Source: Novosphingobium sp.
Lineage (GTDB): Bacteria; Pseudomonadota; Alphaproteobacteria; Sphingomonadales; Sphingomonadaceae
Direction of reading: 5' to 3'
DNA length: 64,000 nt
Assembly (NCBI RefSeq): GCF_025351285.1
Contig: NZ_JANXWG010000082.1
Span: 1 to 64,000 of the forward strand
In this document: piece after piece, positions 1 to 8,713 of the stretch
How the letters are laid out: every line of letters begins with the position of its first letter
How positions within the stretch are numbered: position 1 is the stretch's first letter
Position numbers and translations under genes: made by a program
Notes under the pieces: model-generated
The model's input: the letters and a program-made list of their open reading frames with translations, nothing else
Told to the model about the DNA's origin: nothing
Database searches by the model: none

Positions 1-131
1 TCGACGGCAACACCGTCGAGATGGCCACCGAACAGACCGCCTTTGCCGAAAACGCGGTCGGCTATTCGGCCACTCTGTCGTTCATCAAGGACCGCGTCGG
101 CACCACCATGCGCGCGTTGAAGGGCGAATAG
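1..131 (+). CDS. flgB: Flagellar basal-body rod protein FlgB, C-terminal end
   Basis: This is the last 43 codons of a gene that begins outside the window; the reading frame enters at base 3 and stops with TAG. FlgB is one of the proximal rod subunits that link the MS ring to the distal rod. The visible part contains the helical tail typical of rod proteins (EMATEQTAFAENAVGYSAT followed by FIKDRVGTTMRALKGE), which packs in the rod coiled coil. It is followed after 2 bases by flgC, the usual partner, so the identity rests on this tail plus gene order. Only the C-terminus can be judged. Confidence 0.85.
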   Translation, partial: DGNTVEMATEQTAFAENAVGYSATLSFIKDRVGTTMRALKGE

Positions 132-133
132 CG

Positions 134-556
134 ATGGGCACCACCTCACCAAACGGCCCGCTCAGCGTGTTCGGCCAGGCGCAGCGCGCGATGTCTGCAC
201 AGTTGGTGCGGATGAACACCGCCGCTTCGAACCTGGCCAACGCAGGCACCGTATCGGGCAGCGAGAAGGACGCATATCGTCCGTTGCGCACGGTGTTTTC
301 CGAACAGCTCGATGCCGCCACCGGCACCTCCACGGTCAAGGTCAACGGCGTCTACCGATCGAACGCCAACCCCGTCCGCCAGCACGAGCCCGACAACCCG
401 CTGGCCGATGCCAACGGCGATGTCTGGGCAGCCCCGGTCGATGAAAGTGCCGAGATGGTCGAGATGATGGACAGCGCCCGCCAGTACCAGAACGTGGTCG
501 AGGCGCTCCAGACATCGAAGCAGCTGATGCTCGACACGCTGCGAATGAAACCCTGA
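134..556 (+). CDS. flgC: Flagellar basal-body rod protein FlgC
   Basis: A 140-residue proximal rod subunit, the normal length for FlgC. The N-terminal part has the rod/hook family signature (RMNTAASNLANAGTVSG, about residues 26-42). The C-terminal helix (MVEMMDSARQYQNVVEALQTSK) is the shared FlgB/C/F/G/E coiled-coil end. The ATG lies two bases after the flgB stop. It is the second gene of the visible flg operon and acts in the periplasm after export through the flagellar type III apparatus. Confidence 0.95.
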   Translation: MGTTSPNGPLSVFGQAQRAMSAQLVRMNTAASNLANAGTVSGSEKDAYRPLRTVFSEQLDAATGTSTVKVNGVYRSNANPVRQHEPDNPLADANGDVWAAPVDESAEMVEMMDSARQYQNVVEALQTSKQLMLDTLRMKP

Positions 557-585
557 CCCCTCTGATCGCGCGAAGGAAAACACCG

Positions 586-915
586 ATGACCACTGCCGTT
601 TCCGCCACCAGTTCCGCCAGTCCGGCGACCACCGCCGCCGCCCCCAAGACCGGGTTTGCCTCGCTCGGCGCAGGCGATTTCATCAAGATGCTGTCGGCGC
701 AGCTCCAGAACCAGGACCCGACCAAGCCCTCGGACAACACCGCGATGGTGGCGCAACTGGCGCAATTCACCTCGCTTTCGGCCACCACCAGCATGGGCAG
801 CACGCTGACCCAGATCGCCGGCAAGCTCGATACGATGATCAGCGAGCTGGGCCAGGTCATCGCCGCCAGCCCGCCGGCTGCGGGACCTGCCGCCAACAGC
901 ACGCCCACCACCTGA
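586..915 (+). CDS. flgD: Flagellar hook capping protein FlgD, short form
   Basis: FlgD caps the growing hook and is needed for hook polymerisation. The 109-residue protein keeps the conserved N-terminal scaffold segment: GAGDFIKMLSAQLQNQDP, then PSDNTAMVAQLAQFTSL at about residues 28-65. It stops soon after and so lacks the C-terminal Tudor-like and fibronectin-like domains of the roughly 220-residue enterobacterial FlgD. Short FlgD forms are known in alphaproteobacteria, so this is probably a functional minimal version rather than a truncation. It sits between flgC and flgE, as in most flg operons, with a GGAAAA ribosome-binding stretch ahead of the ATG. Confidence 0.9.
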   Translation: MTTAVSATSSASPATTAAAPKTGFASLGAGDFIKMLSAQLQNQDPTKPSDNTAMVAQLAQFTSLSATTSMGSTLTQIAGKLDTMISELGQVIAASPPAAGPAANSTPTT

Positions 916-931
916 ACCTTCGGAGAAACCC

Positions 932-1744
932 ATGTCCTTCTACACTTCGCTCAGCGGTCTCAAGAACGCGCAGACCGACATCAACGTCATCAGCCACAAC
1001 ATTGCCAATGCCGAGACCACCGGCTTCAAGAAATCGTCGGCGTCGTTCGCCGACGTCGTCGCCAGTTCGGTGTTGACCAACCCCAGCCTGACCGTGGGAA
1101 TCGGATCGACCGTAAAAGCGATCACGCAGAACTTCTCGCTCGGCCCGATCACGCAGACCGGTTCCGCGCTAGACCTAACGATCAACGGCGACGGCTTCTT
1201 CACCGCCGTTTCGCCAAGTTCGGGCAACACGGTCTATACTCGCGCGGGCGGCTTCGAGATCGACGGCCAGGGCTTCATCGTCAACAAGTCGCTCAATCGG
1301 CTGACCGGCTTCCCGACATCGCCCACCGGCACGATCACATCGACCACCCCCGCCGCGATCCAGATTCCGCTGACCAATGCCGCGGGCGCGCAGTTCTCCG
1401 GCGTCAGCGTTTCGACGACGGGGGCGGTGAGCGCGGCGTACGCCGACGGCACGAACGCGGTCATCGGTGCGGTAGCGGTCGCCAACTTCACCACGCCGCA
1501 AGGGCTCAAGCAATTGGGATCGTCGAGCTGGGAATCGACCGGGCTATCGGGCGCGGCCACCTACAACGCGCCGGGCACCGGCCCCGCTGGACCGCTGCTA
1601 TCGGGCGCGCTCGAACAATCGAACGTGGACCTGGGCGAGGAACTGGTCAGCCTGATCACCGCGCAAAGCTATTTCCAGGCCAATTCCAAGGCGATCGATA
1701 CCTCGCAGCAGATCCTCCAGACCGTGATCCAGTTGCGCAACTAA
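932..1744 (+). CDS. flgE: Flagellar hook protein FlgE (compact form)
   Basis: At 270 residues this is shorter than the approximately 400-residue enterobacterial hook protein but has the full rod/hook architecture. The N-terminal signature (SHNIANAETTGFKKSSASF, about residues 21-39) is present. So are the middle strand GDGFF followed by YTRAGGF, and the C-terminal helix (GALEQSNVDLGEELVSLITAQ). Position directly after flgD supports hook protein rather than another FlgG-type rod protein. A GGAG site precedes the ATG. The stop TAA overlaps the flgF start as TAATG, suggesting coupled translation. Confidence 0.88.
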   Translation: MSFYTSLSGLKNAQTDINVISHNIANAETTGFKKSSASFADVVASSVLTNPSLTVGIGSTVKAITQNFSLGPITQTGSALDLTINGDGFFTAVSPSSGNTVYTRAGGFEIDGQGFIVNKSLNRLTGFPTSPTGTITSTTPAAIQIPLTNAAGAQFSGVSVSTTGAVSAAYADGTNAVIGAVAVANFTTPQGLKQLGSSSWESTGLSGAATYNAPGTGPAGPLLSGALEQSNVDLGEELVSLITAQSYFQANSKAIDTSQQILQTVIQLRN

Positions 1745-2505
1745 TGGATCACCTGATCTTCACCGCCTATTCGGGCATGAACGGATCGATGGTCCGCCAG
1801 CGCGTGATCGCCAGCAACATGGCCAACGCGCAGACCATCGGTTTCCGCGCCGAAACGCTCACCGCCACCCCCGTCACGCTCAAGGTCGGGCCCAATGGTG
1901 CACCCGCGCTCGAAGCGCGCGCGATGACCGATGGCGAGGTCCACGGCGCCAACATGGCCGAAGGCTCGCTCACCCAGACCGGTAACCCGCTCGACGTGGC
2001 GCTGTCGGGCGATGCGATGCTCAGCGTGCAGGGCGAGGACGGCACCGAGGCGTATACCCGCCGAGGTGACTTGTCGGTCAGCGCAGGCGGCGTGCTCCAG
2101 AACGGTGAAGGCCGCCCGGTGATCGGGTCTTCGGGCCCGATCAGCGTGCCGCCGGGATCGAAAGTCACGCTCAGCGCCGATGGCAGCGTCAACGTGGCGC
2201 AGATCGAAAACCCCGGCGCGCCGCCGCAAGTGATCGACCGGATCAAGCTGGCCAGCACCAACGGCAGCAAGATCGCCAAAGGCCTCGACGGGCTGTTCCG
2301 CGTGATCGGAGGCGGCAGCTTGCCCGCCAACGAGGACGCCAAGCTGCAAGTCGGCGCGCTCGAACAGTCGAACGTCAGCCCGTCCGACGTGCTGATCCAG
2401 ATGGTCGAGGCGCAGCGGCTGTTCGACATCCGCACCAAGCTGGTCTCGACCGCCAAGGACATCGACGAACAGGGCCAGAGCCTGATGCGGCTTCCGGCCG
2501 GTTAA
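1744..2505 (+). CDS. flgF: Flagellar basal-body rod protein FlgF
   Basis: A 253-residue rod subunit with the family N-terminus (VIASNMANAQTIGFRAETL, about residues 21-39). It also has the C-terminal helix found in rod and hook proteins (GALEQSNVSPSDVLIQMVEAQRLFD). FlgF forms the short proximal rod segment next to FlgG. The ATG shares a base with the stop of flgE. The length and the position before the clearly recognisable flgG decide FlgF rather than FlgG. Confidence 0.92.
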   Translation: MDHLIFTAYSGMNGSMVRQRVIASNMANAQTIGFRAETLTATPVTLKVGPNGAPALEARAMTDGEVHGANMAEGSLTQTGNPLDVALSGDAMLSVQGEDGTEAYTRRGDLSVSAGGVLQNGEGRPVIGSSGPISVPPGSKVTLSADGSVNVAQIENPGAPPQVIDRIKLASTNGSKIAKGLDGLFRVIGGGSLPANEDAKLQVGALEQSNVSPSDVLIQMVEAQRLFDIRTKLVSTAKDIDEQGQSLMRLPAG

Positions 2506-2519
2506 GAAGGAAAACACCC

Positions 2520-3308
2520 ATGCCAAGTTCCGCCCTCCACGTCGCGCGCACCGGGCTCGAAGCCCAGGATACGCGGATGCGCGTGATCGCCAACAACCTC
2601 GCCAACGTCGGCACCACAGGCTTCAAGCGCGATCGCGCCAATTTCGCGACGCTCGCCTACCAGGACGCGCGCGTTGCCGGGCAGCAGTCCTCGACCGAGA
2701 GCGCTTACGCCACCGGGCTGAACCTGGGCACCGGCGTCCAGCTCCAGGGCACCAGCCGGATCGACACGCAGGGATCGTTGCAGACCACCAGCAACGCGCT
2801 CGACCTGGCGCTCGACGGCGATGGCTATTTCCAGGTCAACCTGCCCGGCGGGCAGGCCGCGTTCACCCGAGCGGGCAATTTCACTCGCTCGGCCGAGGGG
2901 CAACTGGTCACCTCGCAAGGCTATGCCGTCCAGCCGCCGATCACCGTGCCGGCGGGCGCGACCGCGATCACCGTGGCACCCGACGGTACGGTGTCCGCCA
3001 CCGTCGATGGCAGCGGCAAGCCCACGCAATTGGGCCAGATCACCATTGCCAGCTTCACCAACCCGGCGGGATTGCAGGCGATCGGCGACAACTTCCTCAA
3101 GGAAACCGGCGCCAGCGGCGCACCGCAAGTCGGCCCTCCGGGCGAAGCCGGGCGCGGCAACATCAAGCAGGGCATGCTGGAGGCGAGCAACGTCAACGTG
3201 GTCGAGGAACTGGTCGACATGATCGAATGCCAGCGCGCTTACGAGATCAATTCGAAGATGGTCAGCGCGGTCGACGAAATGCTCAAGAACGCGAACCAGA
3301 CGCTGTGA
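2520..3308 (+). CDS. flgG: Flagellar distal rod protein FlgG
   Basis: The 262-residue length matches FlgG almost exactly. The conserved start (LHVARTGLEAQDTRMRVIAN, then NLANVGTTGFKRDRANF) and the end (QGMLEASNVNVVEELVDMIE, then CQRAYEINSKMV) are highly typical of the distal rod protein, the drive shaft passing through the L and P rings. An AAGGAAAA ribosome-binding site lies just before the ATG. The TGA stop is overlapped by the GTG start of flgH. Confidence 0.97.
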   Translation: MPSSALHVARTGLEAQDTRMRVIANNLANVGTTGFKRDRANFATLAYQDARVAGQQSSTESAYATGLNLGTGVQLQGTSRIDTQGSLQTTSNALDLALDGDGYFQVNLPGGQAAFTRAGNFTRSAEGQLVTSQGYAVQPPITVPAGATAITVAPDGTVSATVDGSGKPTQLGQITIASFTNPAGLQAIGDNFLKETGASGAPQVGPPGEAGRGNIKQGMLEASNVNVVEELVDMIECQRAYEINSKMVSAVDEMLKNANQTL

Positions 3309-4027
3309 GCGGCAGCAAAATCCATCGGCCGCACCTGGTCAAGCATTCGCGGGCACTGCTCGGCGCAACCGCGCTGGTGTGGTTCAGCCTCATCGCGCTG
3401 TTGCTCGCGCCCGAACATGCCCATGCCAAGAAGCCGCCCGAAGGCTTTGCGGCGTCGATGCCGCCGGTCGCCGTGCCGCCCCCGGCCATTGCCGACGGCG
3501 CGATCTTCCATGTCGGCACCGGTTATGCCGCGTTGGTCGAAGGCAGCCGCGCGCGCCATGTGGGCGATCCGATCACCGTGCTGCTGGTCGAATCGACCTC
3601 CACCTCCAAGACCGCGGGCAGCAAGACCCAGAAAAGCGGCAGTTTCAACGTGATCCCGCCCACCGCCGGACCGCTCGGTTTCCTCAACCCCAACGCCCTT
3701 AATGCCTCGGGCGGATCGTCGTTCAACGGCACGGGCAATACCACCCAGACGTCGAGCCTGTCGGGTTCGGTGGCGGTGACCATTGCCGAAGTGCGCGCCA
3801 ACGGAACCGTGCTGGTCAAAGGGGAAAAACGCTTGTTGCTCAGCCAGGGGCAGGAATGGGTGCAGCTTTCGGGGATCGTCCGCCTGGCCGATCTCGACGA
3901 GCAGAGCCGCATCTCGTCCGCCCAGATCGCCGATGCGCGGATCGAATATACCGGCAACGGTTCGGTCAACCGCGCGGCGAAAGAAGGCTGGCTGTCCAAG
4001 TTCTTCAACATTGTCAGCCCGTTCTGA
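3305..4027 (+). CDS. flgH: Flagellar L-ring protein FlgH
   Basis: FlgH builds the outer-membrane L ring. A GTG start overlapping the flgG stop (GTGA) gives 240 residues; a start further upstream would run through the flgG coding end and is rejected. A basic N-terminus and a hydrophobic stretch (LLGATALVWFSLIALLLA) form a signal sequence ending near AHA-KK. The core has the FlgH motifs HVGDPITVLLVESTSTSKTA and NGTVLVKGEKRLLLSQGQEW, followed by ARIEYTGNGSVNRA. FlgH is normally a lipoprotein, yet no lipobox cysteine follows the hydrophobic stretch here. It is followed by flgI after 9 bases. Confidence 0.94.
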   Translation: MSGSKIHRPHLVKHSRALLGATALVWFSLIALLLAPEHAHAKKPPEGFAASMPPVAVPPPAIADGAIFHVGTGYAALVEGSRARHVGDPITVLLVESTSTSKTAGSKTQKSGSFNVIPPTAGPLGFLNPNALNASGGSSFNGTGNTTQTSSLSGSVAVTIAEVRANGTVLVKGEKRLLLSQGQEWVQLSGIVRLADLDEQSRISSAQIADARIEYTGNGSVNRAAKEGWLSKFFNIVSPF

Positions 4028-4036
4028 GGATTACCG

Positions 4037-5134
4037 ATGCACCGCCTCTTCTCCTCGATCCTCGTAGCGCTTGTCGCGCTGGCACCTGCTGCGGCACGCT
4101 CCGAGCGGGTGCGCGATCTCGGCGCTTTCCAGGGCGTGCGTGCCAACCAGCTCACCGGCTACGGCGTGGTCGTGGGCCTGGCGGGCAGCGGCGACGACAA
4201 CCTCGAATACCTGACGCAAGCCATGAAGGGCGCCTCGGGCCGGCTCGGCCTGCAATTGCCGCCGGGCGTGGCGCCCGGCCTCAAGAACGCCGCCGCCGTT
4301 CTCATCACCGCCGAATTGCCCGCCTTCGCCAAGCCCGGCCAGCCGATCGACGTGACCGTATCCGCGATCGGCAAGGCCAAGAGCTTGCGCGGCGGCGCGC
4401 TGATCATGGCACCGCTTTATGGTGCCGACGGCCAGATCTACGCGATGGCGCAAGGCAACCTCGCGGTCGGTGGCCTGGGCATTTCGGCGCGCGATGGTTC
4501 GCAGCTCACGGTCAATATCCCCACCGTCGGCCGGATCGACAGTGGTGCCACGGTAGAGCGCGCGGTGTCGACCGGGTTCGATTCGGCCCCGCAACTGCAC
4601 TGGAACCTGTTTGCATCGGATTTCCTCACCGCCGCGCGCGTGCGCGATGCGGTCAACCGCCGCTATCCCGGCATTGCCACCGTGCTCGATGGAGTGAGCC
4701 TGGCGTTTACCCTGCCCGCCTCCGCCAATGACCGCGCCAGCATGATGGCGGCGATCGAGATGATCGATGTCAGCCCGGCCGAAAGTGCCGCCAAGGTCAT
4801 CGTCAACAGCCGCACCGGCACCGTGGTGATCAACGCCGCCGTGCGGCTGTCACCCGCCGCGATCAGCCACGGCAAGCTGACGATCAAGATCGACGAAAAG
4901 CCCAGGGTGTCGCAGCCCAATGCTTTCAGCGGCGGGCAGACCACGGTTACGCCGTCCAGCCAGATCTCGGTCGACGAAGGCGGCAATCACGTCGCGCTGT
5001 TCAAGCCGGGGGCGTCGCTCTCGTCGCTGGTCAACGCGCTCAACAAGCTTGGAGTCAGCCCGTCCGACCTCGTCGCCATTCTGGAGGCGTTGAAGCAGGC
5101 CGGTGCGCTGCGGGCGGAGATGGTGGTGATATGA
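4037..5134 (+). CDS. flgI: Flagellar P-ring protein FlgI
   Basis: A 365-residue periplasmic P-ring subunit of normal length. A cleavable signal peptide (MHRLFSSILVALVALAPAAA) is followed by the highly conserved mature start RVRDLGAFQGVRANQLTGYG. Further family blocks are GRLGLQLPPGVAPGLKNAAA and the Ser/Thr-rich SRTGTVVINAAVRL region. The protein forms the bushing around the rod in the peptidoglycan layer. The stop overlaps flgJ by four bases (ATGA). Confidence 0.97.
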   Translation: MHRLFSSILVALVALAPAAARSERVRDLGAFQGVRANQLTGYGVVVGLAGSGDDNLEYLTQAMKGASGRLGLQLPPGVAPGLKNAAAVLITAELPAFAKPGQPIDVTVSAIGKAKSLRGGALIMAPLYGADGQIYAMAQGNLAVGGLGISARDGSQLTVNIPTVGRIDSGATVERAVSTGFDSAPQLHWNLFASDFLTAARVRDAVNRRYPGIATVLDGVSLAFTLPASANDRASMMAAIEMIDVSPAESAAKVIVNSRTGTVVINAAVRLSPAAISHGKLTIKIDEKPRVSQPNAFSGGQTTVTPSSQISVDEGGNHVALFKPGASLSSLVNALNKLGVSPSDLVAILEALKQAGALRAEMVVI

Positions 5135-5493
5135 GCCCCCCCATATCATTTTCCACCGTCGCGCCGGGTGCGGCCGTATCGCCTGTCGGTTCGCCGATGG
5201 GCGGTGCGGTCGCGCCCAAGCCCGTACCTTCGGCAACTCAGGCAAAATTGCACGCCACGGCGCAGAAGTTCGAGGCGATCTTCGTGCGCCAGATGCTCGC
5301 TTCGGCGCGCTCGGCGAACATGGGCGACACGCTGTTCAAAAGCCAGGCCAACGACACCTTCCGCCAGATGCAGGACGAACGCTTTGCCGACATCGCGGCC
5401 GCCAGGGGCTCGCTCGGGCTGGCGGCGATGATCGAGAAGCAACTATCGGCGCAAGTCGGGCTTGCTGCGCCAACTCCGCCGAAGGGGGGCTAA
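5131..5493 (+). CDS. flgJ: Rod-binding protein FlgJ, scaffold domain only
   Basis: 120 residues correspond to the N-terminal rod-binding half of FlgJ (KLHATAQKFEAIFVRQMLAS, then DTLFKSQANDTFRQMQDERF, about residues 33-88). The C-terminal glucosaminidase domain of enterobacterial FlgJ, which opens the cell wall for the rod, is missing. This is usual in alphaproteobacteria, where a separate lytic enzyme is recruited; none is encoded nearby. The ATG overlaps the flgI stop, so the two are translationally coupled. Confidence 0.9.
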   Translation: MSPPISFSTVAPGAAVSPVGSPMGGAVAPKPVPSATQAKLHATAQKFEAIFVRQMLASARSANMGDTLFKSQANDTFRQMQDERFADIAAARGSLGLAAMIEKQLSAQVGLAAPTPPKGG

Positions 5494-5496
5494 GCC

Positions 5497-6834
5497 GTGG
5501 CTTCCGATCTCATCGCCATTGCCTCCAGCGGCGCGCGGGCCGCCCGCGCGGCGCTGGACGTTTCGGCGCAGAACATCGCCAATGCCGCGACCCCGGGCTA
5601 TGTCCGCCGGTCGATCGACCTGAGCGAGGTTGCCGGCACGCGCAACAGCACCACGCAAAGCGATGTCAGCCTGGCGGGCGTGCGCATCGCCGGGATCACG
5701 CGCAACGCCGATGCCTTCCGCCAGTCCGACGTGCGCCGCACCGGCAGCGACACCGCCCGCGCCGATACCGAATTGTCGGGGCTCACCCAGATCGAAAGCT
5801 CGGTCGAAAATTCAGGGATTTACGATGCGCTGACCGGGTTCGAGAGCGCGTTGCAGCAGCTCGGCCCCGATCCCACCAACGCCTCGCTGCGCTCCGCCGT
5901 GATCGAGCAGGGGCGCACGCTGGCGGGCGGCTTCCGCATCGCGGCGCAGGAACTGGTTTCGGTTGGCAAGGGTTTGCAATTCGATGCGCAAGCCGGCGTT
6001 TCACAAGTCAACGATATCGCCACGCAACTGGCGCTGACCAACGCGCGGATTGTCGCGGTGGGTGCAGGCACCAGCGACCAGACCGCGCTGGCCGATCAGC
6101 GCGACCAGTTGCTCGACAAGCTGAGCAAGCTGGGCGACGTTACCACCACCTTTGCCGCCAACGGCACCGTGCAAGTCCAGCTTGGCGGAAGCTCAGGGCC
6201 GAACCTGGTCGCGGGCGTGACCGCTTCAACCCTCACCGCCGCCACCAACCCGAATGGCACGCTGGCTTACGCGATCGGCGTAGCGCCGGTGTCGTTTTCG
6301 GGCGGCAGTCTCGCTGGCGCGAACCTCGCGCTGACCAAACTCGATACGGTGAGCAAGAGCCTCGACACGATCGCGGCCTCGATCATTTCGACCGTCAACA
6401 CCGCGCAATCCAGCGGCGTCGCGCTCGATGGCACCGCCGGTCAGCCGCTGTTTACCGGCACCAATGCGCTGACGTTCGACATTGCCGCAGTCACCGGATC
6501 GGCCATTGCCACCGCTCCCGCCGGCGCCGGTGCCCAGAGCCGCAACGCCGGCAACCTGACCGCGCTCAAAACCGCGCTGACCGCCGCCGATCCTTCGGGC
6601 CAGACCAACGCGCTGCTGTTCGATGTTTCGGCCACGGTCGCTTCGAACACCACCACCCGCGATGCGCTGAAAACGATCAGCGACAACGCCAAGACCGCGC
6701 TGGCCGCGCAATCGGGGGTCAACCTCGATGACGAGGCAGTCAATCTCGTGCGCTACCAGCAGGCGTTCCAGGCCTCGGGCAAGGTGATCCAGGTGGCGCA
6801 GACGCTGTTCGAAACGCTGTTGAACCTGAGGTAA
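5497..6834 (+). CDS. flgK: Hook-filament junction protein FlgK (HAP1)
   Basis: FlgK is the first junction protein between hook and filament. The GTG-started frame gives 445 residues. The N-terminus carries the rod/hook signature (VSAQNIANAATPGYVRRSID, about residues 23-42). The C-terminus has the matching helix (SGVNLDDEAVNLVRYQQAFQ, then ASGKVIQVAQTLFETLL). The middle is Ala/Gly/Thr-rich and long-stranded as in other junction proteins. It begins three bases after flgJ and is followed by flgL, the standard pairing. Confidence 0.95.
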   Translation: MASDLIAIASSGARAARAALDVSAQNIANAATPGYVRRSIDLSEVAGTRNSTTQSDVSLAGVRIAGITRNADAFRQSDVRRTGSDTARADTELSGLTQIESSVENSGIYDALTGFESALQQLGPDPTNASLRSAVIEQGRTLAGGFRIAAQELVSVGKGLQFDAQAGVSQVNDIATQLALTNARIVAVGAGTSDQTALADQRDQLLDKLSKLGDVTTTFAANGTVQVQLGGSSGPNLVAGVTASTLTAATNPNGTLAYAIGVAPVSFSGGSLAGANLALTKLDTVSKSLDTIAASIISTVNTAQSSGVALDGTAGQPLFTGTNALTFDIAAVTGSAIATAPAGAGAQSRNAGNLTALKTALTAADPSGQTNALLFDVSATVASNTTTRDALKTISDNAKTALAAQSGVNLDDEAVNLVRYQQAFQASGKVIQVAQTLFETLLNLR

Positions 6835-6838
6835 GGCC

Positions 6839-7768
6839 ATGATTTCCTCCACCACCACGTCCGCGTTCTTCGATCGATCGACGCAGGACATCGGCGCGCT
6901 GCGGGCGCAGGCCAACACGCTGCAAGGCCAGATCAGCAGCGGGCAAAGGCTCGCCACCGCGTCGCAAGACCCGGTGGCGGCTGCACGCCTGCGCGAACTG
7001 ACGCGCGCGCAGACGCTGAGCGCGATCGACACCACCGCCAGCAACCGCGCCAACGCCGATCTGACGCTGGCCGACACCACGCTGCAAAGCTTCGCCGACG
7101 CCGTCACGCAAGCGCAAGGCCTGGCCACCCAGGCCGCCAGCGCAGTCCTGAACACCAGCCAGCGCGCCTCGATCGGGGTGCAGCTTTCGCAGATCCACTC
7201 CCAACTCGTCAGCCTGGCCAATACCCGCGATGCCACCGGCAACGCGCTGTTCGGCGGCCAGGTGGCAGGAGGCGCCAGCGGCCAGGCGTACACGCTCGAT
7301 GCCTCGGGCAATGCGAGCTACACCGGCGCGGCAACCGCAACGCAAGTCTCGCTCGGCGAAGGGCAGAGCGTGACCACCAGCCTGACCGGGCCAGAATTCC
7401 TCAGTTTCAACGTCGCCGGCGCGCCGACCGACTTGCTTGCCACGATCAAGACGCTTGCAGACGCGTTGCAGGCCGGTTCCGGCAACCCGCAAGCCGCTGC
7501 GCAATCGTCTTTGACCGCGCTGGGCAACGGGCTCGATGCGATCGCCAACGCGCAGACCGTAGTGGGGTCGCGGCTCGCGTTCGTCGATCTAGCCACGCAA
7601 CACCGGCAGACGGTGGGCGATTTGCGCACCACCGAACAGAGTGATCTGGGCGGCACCAATATTGCCAGCACCGTGGTGCAGCTTCAGCAAACCTTGCTCG
7701 TGCTGTCGGCCAGCCAGGAAAGCTTCACCAAGCTGGCGAGCCTTAACCTGTTCGACAAGATCAATTAA
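6839..7768 (+). CDS. flgL: Hook-filament junction protein FlgL (HAP3)
   Basis: A 309-residue flagellin-like junction protein. The N-terminal coiled-coil segment (LRAQANTLQGQISSGQRLAT, then SQDPVAAARLREL) is flagellin-type. The C-terminal helix (TNIASTVVQLQQTLLVLSAS) pairs with it. The next-to-last segment LFDKIN at the extreme C-terminus is characteristic of FlgL. It ends the hook/junction block; a 75-base gap with no obvious terminator separates it from motA. Confidence 0.93.
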   Translation: MISSTTTSAFFDRSTQDIGALRAQANTLQGQISSGQRLATASQDPVAAARLRELTRAQTLSAIDTTASNRANADLTLADTTLQSFADAVTQAQGLATQAASAVLNTSQRASIGVQLSQIHSQLVSLANTRDATGNALFGGQVAGGASGQAYTLDASGNASYTGAATATQVSLGEGQSVTTSLTGPEFLSFNVAGAPTDLLATIKTLADALQAGSGNPQAAAQSSLTALGNGLDAIANAQTVVGSRLAFVDLATQHRQTVGDLRTTEQSDLGGTNIASTVVQLQQTLLVLSASQESFTKLASLNLFDKIN

Positions 7769-7843
7769 TTCGTGCGCCGCGCCGGGTGGAACCGGCGGTG
7801 GCGTTTCACGCTCGAGTCATTCCCAGGGGGGTAAGGGACGCTT

Positions 7844-8707
7844 ATGTTTTCGATCGTCGGGATCATCATCCTTTTCGTCATGGTGTTCGGCGGCTTCGCC
7901 ATCACCGGCGGTGCGCTCGGCCCGGTCATGGAGGCGATTCCGCACGAATTGCTGATCATCCTGGGTGCCGCCGCCGGGGCCACCGTCACCGGCAACTCGA
8001 TGTTCGAGCTGAAGGGCATCGGCGGCGGTTTTGCCAAGGTTTTCAAGGGCCCCAAGCACAACAAGCAGGATCACATCGACGCAATCGTGCTGGTGTCCAA
8101 GCTGATGAAAACATTGCGTTCCGATGGCCCGGTCGCGCTCGAAAGCCATGTGACCGAGCCGGGCACTTCGCCGATCTTCGCCGAATATCCGCGCCTTCTT
8201 GCCAACAAGCCCCTGATTTCGCTGATCTGCGATACGCTGACGCTGATCGTGGTGTCTTCGGGCACGCTTGAAGTTCACGCGGTGGAAGAGGTCATGGACA
8301 ACGCCATGAAAACCACCTTCCACGAAATGGCCGAACCGCAGCACGCGTTGCAGAACCTGGCCGACGCATTGCCCGCGCTGGGCATCGTCGCGGCGGTGCT
8401 CGGCATCGTCAAGACGATGGGCTCGATCGACAAGCCGCCTTCGGTGCTGGGCGGGATGATCGGATCGGCGCTGGTCGGTACGTTCATGGGCGTGCTGCTG
8501 GCTTACGGCGTGGTCGCGCCGATGGCGGGCCGGCTCAAGCAGGTGATCGACCAGGACGAAATGATCTTCCACGCGGTCAAGCAAGTGGTGATCGCCAGCC
8601 TTCACGGCTGGCCGCAACCGCTGGTGGTGGAAGGGGCGCGCTCGGGCCTGGGCCACGCATTCCGCCCCGGCCTGTCCGAACTGCTCGATGCGATGCGCGG
8701 AAAGTAA
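7844..8707 (+). CDS. motA: Flagellar motor stator protein MotA
   Basis: A 287-residue stator subunit with four expected membrane segments. The first is MFSIVGIIILFVMVFGGFAI at the N-terminus; the last two lie around residues 170-230 (LGIVAAVLGIVKTM and IGSALVGTFMGVLLAYG). The cytoplasmic loop contains the charged torque-generating region. The conserved PxLGIVAAVLG motif next to the channel is intact. A strong purine-rich site (GGGGGGTAAGGGA) precedes the ATG. MotA and MotB form the ion channel that drives rotation. Confidence 0.97.
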   Translation: MFSIVGIIILFVMVFGGFAITGGALGPVMEAIPHELLIILGAAAGATVTGNSMFELKGIGGGFAKVFKGPKHNKQDHIDAIVLVSKLMKTLRSDGPVALESHVTEPGTSPIFAEYPRLLANKPLISLICDTLTLIVVSSGTLEVHAVEEVMDNAMKTTFHEMAEPQHALQNLADALPALGIVAAVLGIVKTMGSIDKPPSVLGGMIGSALVGTFMGVLLAYGVVAPMAGRLKQVIDQDEMIFHAVKQVVIASLHGWPQPLVVEGARSGLGHAFRPGLSELLDAMRGK

Positions 8708-8713
8708 TCCGCC

